Shown in pieces: positions 8,335 to 15,929 of a stretch of 42,338 nt of DNA. Origin of the DNA: Clostridia bacterium. Lineage in GTDB: Bacteria; Bacillota; Clostridia; Oscillospirales; CAG-272. Each line of letters starts with the position of its first letter. Position 1 is the stretch's first letter. Position numbers and translations under genes: made by a program. The stretch covers positions 1 to 42,338 of the forward strand of contig JAFUKI010000165.1 in the NCBI GenBank assembly GCA_017467815.1. Direction: 5' to 3'. The notes beneath the pieces were generated by a model. That model was not told the DNA's origin. It was given only the letters and a program-made list of their open reading frames with translations, and ran no database searches.

Positions 8335-8970
8335 TCACCTCAGCAATAAAGGAAGATCACGAATAGAAGACAGCACAGCGGTACATTTTTCCGCCGGCAC
8401 GGTACCGAACCCGTAGGAGGCAAAGATAAACGGACATCCTGCATCTGCCGCAGCCATACAGTCCCCACCGGTATCTCCCACATACACAGGCTTCAAAAGC
8501 CCATGCTTCCGACAGATATACCGGATATTATCCGCTTTAGCCATCCCCATGTCACCGGAACTGATATAGTCCGTGATCAGATGCCCGAAACCGTGATAAG
8601 CCAGAAAAGCATCAATATACCCGGCTTGACAATTACTGATGATGAACAGAGGATACCGCTCTGCCAGTCCGGTGAGCACCTCACGAACATCCGCGTACAG
8701 GATTCCGCCCCGTTCTCTGAGCAGTCTGTTTTCTTCCCGGCAGGACTCCATAATCAGAGCATATCCTTCCTCAAAAGGCATATCCGGAAACAGAATGGAA
8801 GCCAGCTCCTCGTTGGTGTGACCCATATATTTCTGCACCGTATCCAGATCAATCTTATTCTGGATCTCCGGATGGTGGGACATAACGATCTGCCAGATAT
8901 CGGCGGTAACGGAAGTGGCGTCCCATAGCGTTCCGTCCAGATCAAACAATATGCTGTCGAATTGCGGCAT
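8335..8970 (-). CDS. HAD-superfamily hydrolase, phosphoglycolate-phosphatase-like
   Basis: The protein has 211 residues. Motif I is FDLDGTLWD (Asp10 nucleophile, Asp12), motif II the Ser in ISNCQAG, motif III the Lys in MAKADN, and motif IV VGDTGGDCMAAADAG. The helical cap between motifs I and II is of the subfamily IA type used by Gph-like enzymes. It is predicted to dephosphorylate a small metabolite in the cytoplasm. It is the first gene of a minus-strand operon, transcribed from 9024-9052, and its end overlaps the ribosome site of the PHP gene. Two small-molecule phosphatases plus an oxidoreductase suggest sugar or polyol phosphate handling, but the substrate cannot be read from the sequence. 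Confidence 0.85.
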   Translation of the reverse strand: MPQFDSILFDLDGTLWDATSVTADIWQIVMSHHPEIQNKIDLDTVQKYMGHTNEELASILFPDMPFEEGYALIMESCREENRLLRERGGILYADVREVLTGLAERYPLFIISNCQAGYIDAFLAYHGFGHLITDYISSGDMGMAKADNIRYICRKHGLLKPVYVGDTGGDCMAAADAGCPFIFASYGFGTVPAEKCTAVLSSIRDLPLLLR

Positions 8971-8994
8971 GATGTATTCCTGTAAAAAATAAAA

Positions 8995-9020
8995 ACTACA
9001 ATTTACGAGTAAACTGTAGT
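8995..9020. repeat. Inverted repeat at the transcription start of the HAD operon
   Basis: ACTACAATTTAC (8995-9006) and GTAAACTGTAGT (9009-9020) are inverted copies with one mismatch and a 2-bp centre. The repeat covers the predicted start of transcription near 9017, where a repressor operator would lie. On the minus strand it is followed by a T-rich run, so a weak leader terminator is an alternative. Confidence 0.55.
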
Positions 9021-9023
9021 TTC

Positions 9024-9052
9024 ATTATACACTAAATATTATCTAAAAGCAA
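9024..9052 (-). promoter_or_regulatory. Promoter of the HAD-PHP operon
   Basis: TTGCTT (9052-9047), 17 bp, TATAAT (9029-9024) on the minus strand. The inverted repeat at 8995-9020 lies directly downstream. Confidence 0.8.
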
Positions 9053-9108
9053 TAGAAAAAATCAGAATAAAACCATTATTTTTTCTTATACCGGGACACG
9101 CAAAAGAT

Positions 9109-9909
9109 TCATTCCGCCGCCCTGTTGGCGCTTTCGTCTCTTACCAGCAATTTCAGCGACCGGGAATTACGGGTAAGCATCAGCCGGTCATGGATTTTCC
9201 CAAGCATTATTCCATCCGCATACACTATGGCCTGCTCGGAACGTCCGGCAACACAAACGGTCAGCTCAGCAGTATCCGGTACCACATAAGGATGAATATC
9301 GGAAAAATGAGGGCAGATGGGGGTGATGACGAAGCAGGGAGAGTCCGGCAGAAGAATGGGACCGCCGGCAGAAAGATTATAGGAAGTGGAGCCTGTGGGG
9401 GTGGAAACGATCACTCCGTCCGCCCGACAGCTGGCAAGCTGACGACCATTGCACTGAACCGCCAGATCCACCGTTTCTCCAAAATATTCCTTTCCGAACA
9501 CCACATCATTCAAAGCAAAATGATGTTCACCGTTCAAATAAAAGGAAAGAAGTGTACGTTCCGCTGGGAGAAGGGGAGCGAAAACATTCTCATCCGCATT
9601 TTCCAGCGCAGAAATATCCAGAGCGCACAGATACCCCAGCCGCCCGCTGTTGATACCCACCAGAGGTTTGTCGTACAAGACCGCAATACAAGCCGCCTTC
9701 AGCACACAACCGTCCCCGCCGATGGAAACCACCAGATCACATTCGTCCGGTGTATGTACAGCATATCCGTCATTACCGAAAAGCAATTCGGAGTTTTCCG
9801 GAGAAAGAACGCAAAAAGCGCCGCATTTTTCCTCCAGAAGACGAATGCACTTGAGAGAAGCATCAATATAACGCTGGCTGGAGGTGTTGGGAAAGATAAA
9901 AAGTTTCAT
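9109..9909 (-). CDS. nadK: NAD kinase
   Basis: This enzyme phosphorylates NAD to NADP using ATP or polyphosphate. The protein has 266 residues, the short bacterial form. GGDG is at 64-67, NSGRLGYL near 87-94, LND near 133-135, and the NAD-binding block ADGVIVSTPTGSTSYNLSAGG begins at 163. All family-defining segments are present. The start at 9909 has TGGAG upstream. The gene follows the NimA-like flavoprotein and NfnAB on the same strand. Supplying NADP next to a transhydrogenase-like complex makes functional sense, although co-transcription across the 81-bp gap is only inferred. No clear promoter is visible in that gap. Confidence 0.95.
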   Translation of the reverse strand: MKLFIFPNTSSQRYIDASLKCIRLLEEKCGAFCVLSPENSELLFGNDGYAVHTPDECDLVVSIGGDGCVLKAACIAVLYDKPLVGINSGRLGYLCALDISALENADENVFAPLLPAERTLLSFYLNGEHHFALNDVVFGKEYFGETVDLAVQCNGRQLASCRADGVIVSTPTGSTSYNLSAGGPILLPDSPCFVITPICPHFSDIHPYVVPDTAELTVCVAGRSEQAIVYADGIMLGKIHDRLMLTRNSRSLKLLVRDESANRAAE

Positions 9910-9990
9910 ATAAAAACTCCAGAATAAAAGATTGATATACTTTAGGAGGAAAAACGGTTCAGATACAGCCGAAAACCGATACTGTCGGCA

Positions 9991-10467
9991 TCAGGATTCC
10001 GTAACCAGCTTACCGCAGATATGTTCCGGCGTAAGCTGCAGCAGGATCGTTCTGTGGGCGTGCTGTTCAATTTCGTTTCGGATATATTCTTCATCCGAAG
10101 TGAATTTATGGCTCAGTTTTGTCGTGACGGCAATAACCGTATCCAAATCTTCAATGACTCGTATCCTGCCGAAAACAATAACGCTTTTCACAACCAAAGC
10201 CCAGTCGCCGGTATTCCGGTATCCTTTGTCATAGGTACAGAAAGATACCTTGTCACACTTTTCCAGCGCATCCAGCCTGTGTCCGCCTTTGCCCGAATGA
10301 AAATAGATTTTTCCATCTTCATCATTGTACCAGTGATTCATGGGCATACCATAGGGATACCCATCATCCCCGATGACGGACAAAACGCCGCGGGTTTCTT
10401 GTTTCAGAACCTGAATACATTCTTCTCCGGAAATCTGCTTGTTCTTTCTCTGCAGTTCTCTGAACAT
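9991..10467 (-). CDS. NimA-like pyridoxamine 5'-phosphate oxidase family flavoprotein
   Basis: The protein has 158 residues of the small split-barrel FMN-binding fold. Typical segments are TRGVLSVIGDDGYPYGMPMNHWY near 25-47, IYFHSGKGGHRLDAL, and a late THE-like segment (TPEHICGK). Relatives include 5-nitroimidazole reductases (Nim), which turn the drug into an inactive amine, but most family members have other, unknown redox roles, so resistance should not be assumed. The start at 10467 has GGGAG upstream. It lies 60 bp after nfnB and may be co-transcribed with it. Confidence 0.8.
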   Translation of the reverse strand: MFRELQRKNKQISGEECIQVLKQETRGVLSVIGDDGYPYGMPMNHWYNDEDGKIYFHSGKGGHRLDALEKCDKVSFCTYDKGYRNTGDWALVVKSVIVFGRIRVIEDLDTVIAVTTKLSHKFTSDEEYIRNEIEQHAHRTILLQLTPEHICGKLVTES

Positions 10468-10527
10468 ACTATTCTCCCGACAGCATACACTGTCTGCTTT
10501 TCAATAATATCGGTTTCACAGAACGGC

Positions 10528-11937
10528 TTATTTCCCGGACAGATACCTGTCAATGGCATGAGCCGCGGTCTTGCCTGCACCCATGGCGGAAATCACGGTA
10601 GCCGCACCGGTTACAGCATCCCCGCCGGCATAAACGGAATCGTGGGAAGTAAGACCGTCTTCATTTACAATAATACCGCCTTTGGCATTTACTGCCAGCC
10701 CGGCAGTGGTGTTTTTGATCAGCGGATTGGGGGAAGTACCGATGGAGATCACCACAGTATCCACATCCAGCTCAAATTCGGAACCGGGAACGGGAACAGG
10801 ACGCCGTCTTCCTCTTTCGTCCGGTTCACCCAACTCCATCTTTATGCAGCGCATACCGGTAACAAAACCGTTCTTGGGATCACGCGGATCATTGGGATTG
10901 CTGTATCCCAGAATCTCAACCGGATCACTGAGCAGCAGAAAATCGATCCCTTCTTCTTCCGCGTGTTCCACTTCCTCCCGTCTGGCGGGCAGTTCTTCCA
11001 TGGAACGGCGATATACAATGTATACTTTTTCCGCACCGAGACGGAGGGCAGTTCTGGCAGCATCCATGGCAACATTACCGCCGCCGACAACCGCAACTCT
11101 GCCGCCTTTCATAATGGGCGTATCCGGATCATCGCGGTAGGCTTTCATCAGATTGCTGCGGGTCAGGAATTCGTTTGCGGAATAAACGCCCTTGAGCGAT
11201 TCGCCGGGAATACCCATAAAGTTGGGCAGACCGGCACCGGAACCGATGAATACCGCTTCAAATCCCATTTCAAACAGTTCATCCACCGTCAGTGTCTTGC
11301 CGATAACCACATTGGTTTCCACCTTGACACCCAGCGCTTTCAGTGTTTCCACTTCCTTGGCAACAATCGCCTTGGGCAGACGGAATTCGGGAATCCCATA
11401 GACAAGAACACCGCCGGCAGTGTGCAGAGCTTCAAAAACCGTTACATCATAACCCTTTTTCGCCAGATCACCGGCACAGGTAAGACCGGAAGGACCGGAA
11501 CCAACAATGGCTGCCTTATGTCCGTTGGATTCCGGAACCGCAACAGGGGCAGTATTGTGCTCGTTATGCCAGTCAGCCGCAAATCTTTCCAGACGACCGA
11601 TGCCGACAGGTTCAAATTTTATGCCGATGGTGCATTTGCTTTCACATTGGGTTTCCTGCGGACATACACGACCGCAGACAGCCGGCAGGGAAGTGGACTT
11701 GGAGAGTATCTGATAGGCACCTTCCACGTCGCCTTCTTTCAGACGGGAAATAAAATCCGGAATCTGAATATTCACGGGACAACCCGCAACACAGGGTTTG
11801 TTTTTGCAGTTCAGACAGCGCCGGGCTTCCGCGACGGCAGTTTCGTATGAATATCCCAGGGCAACTTCGTCAAAGTTGTGCGCTCTGACTTCGGGAGCCT
11901 GGGTGGGCATTTCGTGCTTTTTGGGATTGATTGCCAT
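10528..11937 (-). CDS. nfnB: NADH-dependent reduced ferredoxin:NADP+ oxidoreductase, large subunit (GltD-like)
   Basis: The protein has 469 residues, matching NfnB. The N-terminal domain holds two Cys groups for iron-sulfur clusters, at 41, 44, 49, 53 and at 88, 92, 98, 102. FAD binds at VGSGPSG (145-151) and NADPH at VGGGNVAMDAARTAL. With NfnA it couples NADPH formation to oxidation of NADH and reduced ferredoxin by electron bifurcation. A small subunit of glutamate synthase is the main alternative, but the adjacent NfnA-type partner and the lack of gltB favour Nfn. The start is ATG 11937 with GAGGAGG upstream, 13 bp after the nfnA stop. Longer in-frame starts lie inside nfnA and are not credible. 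Confidence 0.9.
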   Translation of the reverse strand: MAINPKKHEMPTQAPEVRAHNFDEVALGYSYETAVAEARRCLNCKNKPCVAGCPVNIQIPDFISRLKEGDVEGAYQILSKSTSLPAVCGRVCPQETQCESKCTIGIKFEPVGIGRLERFAADWHNEHNTAPVAVPESNGHKAAIVGSGPSGLTCAGDLAKKGYDVTVFEALHTAGGVLVYGIPEFRLPKAIVAKEVETLKALGVKVETNVVIGKTLTVDELFEMGFEAVFIGSGAGLPNFMGIPGESLKGVYSANEFLTRSNLMKAYRDDPDTPIMKGGRVAVVGGGNVAMDAARTALRLGAEKVYIVYRRSMEELPARREEVEHAEEEGIDFLLLSDPVEILGYSNPNDPRDPKNGFVTGMRCIKMELGEPDERGRRRPVPVPGSEFELDVDTVVISIGTSPNPLIKNTTAGLAVNAKGGIIVNEDGLTSHDSVYAGGDAVTGAATVISAMGAGKTAAHAIDRYLSGK

Positions 11938-11950
11938 ATTTGTGCCCTCC

Positions 11951-12799
11951 TCAGGACTTGGAAAACAGGTTGCAGGTCTCTTCGTAAGCGTGACGTTCAA
12001 AATTGGCATACATTCTGCCTCTGGACATCGCTTCGTCAAAATCCACTTCATAACCGTTGAAATCGGGACCATCCACACAGGCGAATTGGGTGATACGCTT
12101 GCCGTCACGGTTCAGTGTCAGCCGGCATCCGCCGCACATACCGGTACCGTCAATCATAATGGGATTCATGGAAACGGTTACGGGAATCCCAAAAGGTCTT
12201 GCCGTTTCAACCACGAATTTCATCATGATCAGAGGACCGATGGTGATGATCATATCGAACTTTTCACCCTTTTCCAGCATTTCTTTCAGGGGCATGGTCA
12301 CGTTGCCGTGACAACCCCAGGAGCCGTCATCCGTCATTTTGTAAAGGGTGTCGGAGCAGGCGGTGAATTCTTCTTCCAGAATCACCAGATCTTTATTCCG
12401 GAAACCGATGATGCCGGTAACTTCTGCCCCCAGCCTGTGAAATTCCTCAGCTACCGGAAGGGCGATGGCACAGCCTACACCGCCGCCGATGATGCAGACT
12501 TTACGGATACCATCCGTATGGGTGGGCATTCCGAGAGGACCGACAAAATCCTGAATAAACTGACCTTCTTCCTTATGGCTGAGCTTTTCTGTAGTACCGC
12601 CCACAACCTGGAAAATGATCTTTACAGTACCGTTTACCGCATCAGCCCCGGCGATGGTAAGAGGGATCCGTTCCCCTTCCTCATCCACACGAAGAATGAT
12701 AAACTGACCGGGTTTGGCTTTTCTGGCAACCAGAGGTGCTTCGATTTCCATTTGCGTAACGGTGGGATTCAAACATTTTTTATGAACAATTTTATACAT
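11951..12799 (-). CDS. nfnA: NADH-dependent reduced ferredoxin:NADP+ oxidoreductase, small subunit
   Basis: The protein has 282 residues of the ferredoxin-reductase/PyrK type. An N-terminal FAD-binding barrel contains RIPLTIA near 44-50. The NAD domain starts at VCIIGGGVGCAIALP (101-115). The C-terminal [2Fe-2S] site reads DGTGMCGGC then FACVDGP, with Asp218, Cys222, Cys225 and Cys241; an Asp plus three Cys is what is reported for NfnA. It forms the NADH-binding half of the bifurcating NfnAB complex. It is first in the operon, about 100 nt behind a strong promoter. The ribosome site is less clear than for its neighbours (AAGGA about 14 nt away). Confidence 0.9.
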   Translation of the reverse strand: MYKIVHKKCLNPTVTQMEIEAPLVARKAKPGQFIILRVDEEGERIPLTIAGADAVNGTVKIIFQVVGGTTEKLSHKEEGQFIQDFVGPLGMPTHTDGIRKVCIIGGGVGCAIALPVAEEFHRLGAEVTGIIGFRNKDLVILEEEFTACSDTLYKMTDDGSWGCHGNVTMPLKEMLEKGEKFDMIITIGPLIMMKFVVETARPFGIPVTVSMNPIMIDGTGMCGGCRLTLNRDGKRITQFACVDGPDFNGYEVDFDEAMSRGRMYANFERHAYEETCNLFSKS

Positions 12800-12906
12800 A
12801 TCCGTTTTGCATATCCTTTTTCCGCGTCTCGCTGACGGGAGAAACGTTGTTTGGCTGCTGTTGCTCCTGTATCAAAATATACAATACAAAATTATTGCGT
12901 GACATA

Positions 12907-12935
12907 ATTATAGCATAGTTGATAATTGATTGCAA
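12907..12935 (-). promoter_or_regulatory. Promoter of nfnAB
   Basis: TTGCAA (12935-12930), 17 bp, TATAAT (12912-12907) on the minus strand. It lies in the 354-bp divergent gap between nfnA and rpiB; with the rpiB promoter it is all I can support there. Confidence 0.85.
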
Positions 12936-13091
12936 TATACGGATTGGAAAAATGACAGGAGAAATTGAAGGGAATTTTGCATGAAATTTTAAAAAACGCG
13001 TAATGGAAGACTTCTGTAGAGCATAAGACCTGTGAATAACCGCAAAAGATGGAAAACCATAGTGAATTCAAAAAAATTCTTGAAAAAATAC

Positions 13092-13120
13092 TTTACTTTT
13101 CGGAAGTGATATGTTATAGT
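13092..13120 (+). promoter_or_regulatory. Promoter of rpiB-ROK operon
   Basis: TTTACT (13092-13097), 17 bp, TATAGT (13115-13120), about 34 bp before the rpiB ATG. Confidence 0.75.
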
Positions 13121-13153
13121 ATTAATGAAAAGTATGTATTAGGAGGAATTAGT

Positions 13154-13603
13154 ATGAAAATTGCTATTGCGAGTGACCACATCGGCTATCCGCTGAAAGA
13201 GCATATCAAGGAATACCTGGCTCCCAGAGGATATGAATTCATAGATGTAGGAACCAATTCTGAAGAACGCTGTAATTATCCCGAATTCGGTAAGAAAGCT
13301 GCCGACCTGGTAGCGGCGGGAACCTGTGAATTCGGTATCCTGATCTGCGGTACCGGTGTAGGCATTTCTCTTGCCGCTAATAAGGTACACGGTATTCGTG
13401 CCGTAGTCTGCAGTGAACCCTATACAGCTCGTCTCTGCCGTCAGCACAACAACGCCAACATGATCGCATTCGGCGCCCGTGTAATCGGCTCCGCAACGGC
13501 TGAAATGATCGTTGATGAATTCTTTGCCGCTGAATTTGAAGGCGGAAGACACCAGAAACGTATTGACATGATCGCCGCCATCGAAAACGGGGAGGAACTG
13601 TAA
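13154..13603 (+). CDS. rpiB: Ribose 5-phosphate isomerase B
   Basis: The protein has 149 residues. RpiB interconverts ribose 5-phosphate and ribulose 5-phosphate; close relatives also act on allose 6-phosphate. The N-terminal IASDHIGYPLK holds Asp8-His9, the catalytic Cys65 begins CGTGVGISLAANK, and HNNANM near 98-103 completes the site. The ATG at 13154 has AGGAGG at ideal spacing; an in-frame ATG 35 codons upstream lies on top of the promoter. The stop overlaps the ROK kinase start by 1 bp (TAATG), so the two proteins are coupled. Pairing with a sugar kinase raises the option of a dedicated hexose or pentose route rather than general pentose phosphate work. Confidence 0.93.
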   Translation: MKIAIASDHIGYPLKEHIKEYLAPRGYEFIDVGTNSEERCNYPEFGKKAADLVAAGTCEFGILICGTGVGISLAANKVHGIRAVVCSEPYTARLCRQHNNANMIAFGARVIGSATAEMIVDEFFAAEFEGGRHQKRIDMIAAIENGEEL

Positions 13604-14502
13604 TGATTCGTGTTGGTATCGACATCGGAGGAACAAAAGTAAACATCGGTCTGCTGGAAGAAAGCGGAAAAGTACTTGCCAAGGAAAATTTCCCGGTAGG
13701 CGACGCAACCGATATGCAGGTCTTTATTCCCAAGCTGCATGATGCCATCAAGCGTCTGGCAGAACAGGCCGGCGTAAAGGAAGCCGAAATCGGTTTCTGC
13801 GGTATCGGTGTTCCCGGTACTGTGTCCGCGGACAAACTTACCGTTGGCTGCGCACCGAATCTGGGCTGGATCGATCTTCCTCTCGGAAAGGCTTTCCGGG
13901 AATACACCGGCTACACCGTAAAACTGGTACAGGATGCAAAGGCTGCTGCCTGGGCTGAATACTGTGCCGGCGCCGGAAAGGGAAAGGATCTGATCTGCGT
14001 TACTCTCGGTACAGGCATCGGAACCGGACTTGTTCTGGACGGTAAGATCTACGAAGGCGCCCTGGGTACAGCCGGAGAAATGGGTCATATCCCGGTAAAG
14101 GTAAACGGAAGACCCTGTGCCTGCGGTAAAGTCGGCTGTCTGGAATGCTATGCCGCCGGTAAAGGACTTGGCTACACAGCAAAGGAACTGTACGGCGAAG
14201 ATGCCGATGCACGTACTCTGTTCGCAAAAGCCGCCGAAGGTGACAAAGCCGCTTCCGAAGCGCTGGATGAAGCCATTCTTCTGCTGGGTACAACATTTGT
14301 GGGTGCTGTGAATCTGCTGTCTCCTGCCTGCCTGCTGATCAGCGGCGGTATGTCCGAGAGAAAAACAGAATTTGCCGAACCCATCATGAATTTTGTGAAA
14401 GAGCACGCCTATGAAATTCCGGGAAGACCCCTGGAAGTGAAACTGGCAGCCCTTGGGTCTGATGCTCCCATGATCGGTGCAGCACTTCTGCCCACCGACT
14501 GA
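13603..14502 (+). CDS. ROK-family sugar kinase (glucokinase-like)
   Basis: The protein has 299 residues. ATP motif IDIGGTK is at 6-12, the catalytic Asp111 lies in QDAKAAA (usually NDANAAA), and GTGIGTG is near 136-142. The family zinc site is GEMGH (His162) with Cys172, Cys174, Cys179 and Cys182 in CACGKVGCLEC. It phosphorylates a sugar with ATP; glucose, allose and N-acetylmannosamine are known ROK substrates and the sequence does not decide between them. In E. coli a ROK kinase and RpiB both belong to allose use, so allose is a reasonable but untested candidate. No ROK repressor HTH domain is present. It is coupled to rpiB. Confidence 0.9.
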   Translation: MIRVGIDIGGTKVNIGLLEESGKVLAKENFPVGDATDMQVFIPKLHDAIKRLAEQAGVKEAEIGFCGIGVPGTVSADKLTVGCAPNLGWIDLPLGKAFREYTGYTVKLVQDAKAAAWAEYCAGAGKGKDLICVTLGTGIGTGLVLDGKIYEGALGTAGEMGHIPVKVNGRPCACGKVGCLECYAAGKGLGYTAKELYGEDADARTLFAKAAEGDKAASEALDEAILLLGTTFVGAVNLLSPACLLISGGMSERKTEFAEPIMNFVKEHAYEIPGRPLEVKLAALGSDAPMIGAALLPTD

Positions 14503-14542
14503 GGGACAGAAAAGCCATCCCATAAAATAATTATGTAAAAAA

Positions 14543-14560
14543 CGGCTGTACCGTCAGCCG
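14543..14560. other. Small hairpin ahead of the alcohol dehydrogenase
   Basis: CGGCTG (14543-14548) and CAGCCG (14555-14560) form a 6-bp stem, with T-run on the minus strand and A-run on the plus strand. On the plus strand it is not a terminator. It may protect the downstream transcript end. It lies in the 78-bp gap after the ROK gene. Confidence 0.4.
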
Positions 14561-14580
14561 AAAAATAAAAGGAGAATAAA

Positions 14581-15549
14581 ATGAAAGCAATTATTACAAC
14601 TGGTCCTATGACAAGTGAGATCCGTGAAGTTCCGGACGTGCAGGTTACTCCCGACACCATAAAGATCCGTCTGCAGTACGTTGGTGTATGCTTCTCTGAA
14701 CACTATGACTGGAAGCACTGCGACAAGGAGACCGCATTCGGTCACGAACCCATGGGTATCGTAGCTGAACTGGGCGAAAATGTTAAGGATAAGGGCTTTG
14801 CAGTTGGCGACCGTGTTGGTTGTCTGTTCGGCAACGGTCTGCCCGGCGCCGGCGTTATGTGCGAATACGCTCTGGTATATCCCGAAGACTGCGTAAAGCT
14901 GGCTGACAATGTTCGCAGCGAAGACGGCGCTCTGGAACCCCTCGGCTGTATGTTCAGCGCAATCAGCAAGGTTCGCGCTACCATGCCCGGCACCAGAATC
15001 TGCGTTGTTGGTTGTGGTTACATGGGTTGCGGTGCCATCAGCCTGCTGAAGCTCCGCGGCTTCCACGTTACCGCTGTTGATATCCGTGCTGAATCTCTGG
15101 AAAACGCTAAGTTCTACGGCGCTGACGAAGTTTACTATCCCGAAGAAGCACTGGCTAAGTTCGAAGGTGCCTTCCCGGTTGTTATGGAATGGGCAGAAAC
15201 CAACGAATCTCTTGACACCGCTATCCACCTGACTGCTGAATGCGGTCAGCTGTGTGTTGGTGCATACCACACCGGTGAAAAGCGTCTCGTAAACGTACAG
15301 CTGCTGGGTGTTCGTGCAATCGATATGCTGAATACACATCCCCGTGAATGGGATATGCTCCAGGACGGTATCAAGAACGCACACGACCTGATGGCAAACG
15401 GCTCCTGGAAGTTCACCAAGGTTCCCACCATGGTATACCCCATGAACCAGTTCGACAAGGCTCAGGCAGATCTGGAGACCAAGTATGGTACATATCTGAA
15501 GGCTCTGATCGACATGACCAAGCTGGACGGCGAACCCGTTCTGATGTAA
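14581..15549 (+). CDS. Zinc-dependent medium-chain alcohol/polyol dehydrogenase
   Basis: The protein has 322 residues. Catalytic zinc ligands are Cys37 (VGVCFSEHYD), His55-Glu56 (FGHEPMG) and Glu119 (GALEPLG). The nucleotide-binding motif is CVVGCGYMGCG near 141-151. The lobe with four closely spaced Cys for structural zinc is missing, which helps explain the short length. It oxidises or reduces an alcohol with NAD(P); given rpiB and the kinase upstream, a sugar alcohol or sugar phosphate is plausible. Codon use is strongly biased to GTT, GCT and CGT compared with its neighbours, suggesting high expression. The start has AAAGGAG upstream, and a clear terminator follows. Confidence 0.85.
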   Translation: MKAIITTGPMTSEIREVPDVQVTPDTIKIRLQYVGVCFSEHYDWKHCDKETAFGHEPMGIVAELGENVKDKGFAVGDRVGCLFGNGLPGAGVMCEYALVYPEDCVKLADNVRSEDGALEPLGCMFSAISKVRATMPGTRICVVGCGYMGCGAISLLKLRGFHVTAVDIRAESLENAKFYGADEVYYPEEALAKFEGAFPVVMEWAETNESLDTAIHLTAECGQLCVGAYHTGEKRLVNVQLLGVRAIDMLNTHPREWDMLQDGIKNAHDLMANGSWKFTKVPTMVYPMNQFDKAQADLETKYGTYLKALIDMTKLDGEPVLM

Positions 15550-15586
15550 TTCCGGTCAGATACATTAAAGCTGAAATTTCAATAAT

Positions 15587-15620
15587 AAAGGGCATGGATT
15601 TATTCCATGCCTTTTCCTTT
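15587..15620 (+). terminator. Intrinsic terminator of the rpiB-ROK-ADH unit
   Basis: GGCATGGA (15591-15598) pairs with TCCATGCC (15604-15611), extended by the A-run before and T-run after. The tail is TTTTCCTTTT. Confidence 0.85.
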
Positions 15621-15812
15621 TCGGCAATATGCTGAAAAAATTATCTGCAAAAATTCAAATATATGAATATTCTTTCGCATAAGTACAACTGTCACGTGAA
15701 TATTAATGCCGGAAGTGCAATTTTATGTCAAAAAAACTGCAGGATAGAACAGAAAAAATGTTGAAATTCAACTAACATAACAAAAATTAATGTACACATA
15801 ACGAATTCTATC

Positions 15813-15841
15813 TTGACATATGAATAGGGATACATTATAGT
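15813..15841 (+). promoter_or_regulatory. Strong promoter of the Liv-type ABC operon
   Basis: TTGACA (15813-15818), 17 bp, TATAGT (15836-15841), about 90 bp before the binding-protein ATG. The AT-rich stretch from 15621 to 15812 before it holds no gene that I can support; it contains the short palindrome TTGAAATTCAA at 15761-15771. Confidence 0.9.
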
Positions 15842-15850
15842 ATATATATC

Positions 15851-15901
15851 ATATGGGAAAATACAGGTTTCCCATATCTGCAGAACGGCTTTCCGTTTCT
15901 G
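15851..15901 (+). promoter_or_regulatory. Two-hairpin 5' leader of the binding-protein gene
   Basis: ATATGGGAAA (15851-15860) and TTTCCCATAT (15868-15877) are a perfect 10-bp inverted repeat starting about 3 nt after the predicted transcript start. CAGAACGG (15881-15888) then pairs with CCGTTTCTG (15893-15901) with one bulge. Neither is followed by a T-run, so these are not terminators. They could be a stability hairpin, an operator or a small regulatory leader. They match no riboswitch class I recognise. Confidence 0.6.
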
Positions 15902-15929
15902 TAAATTTATAAAAGTAGGTGTCATACAA

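Noticed and set aside
9991-10467. 5-nitroimidazole resistance gene
   Set aside because: Only the general split-barrel fold can be supported; most such proteins are not resistance factors.
10021-11850. A 609-codon open frame on the plus strand opposite nfnB
   Set aside because: It is antisense to a gene with clear Nfn motifs, has Cys/His-rich unstructured composition and no ribosome site. The same applies to other long antisense frames at 6521-8221 and 25118-26956.
14543-14560. Terminator between the ROK kinase and the dehydrogenase
   Set aside because: The T-run is on the minus strand only; on the coding strand the stem is followed by A residues.
15761-15771. TTGAAATTCAA palindrome upstream of livJ as a CodY or other operator
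   Set aside because: It does not match the CodY consensus, and an 11-bp palindrome in AT-rich DNA is expected by chance.
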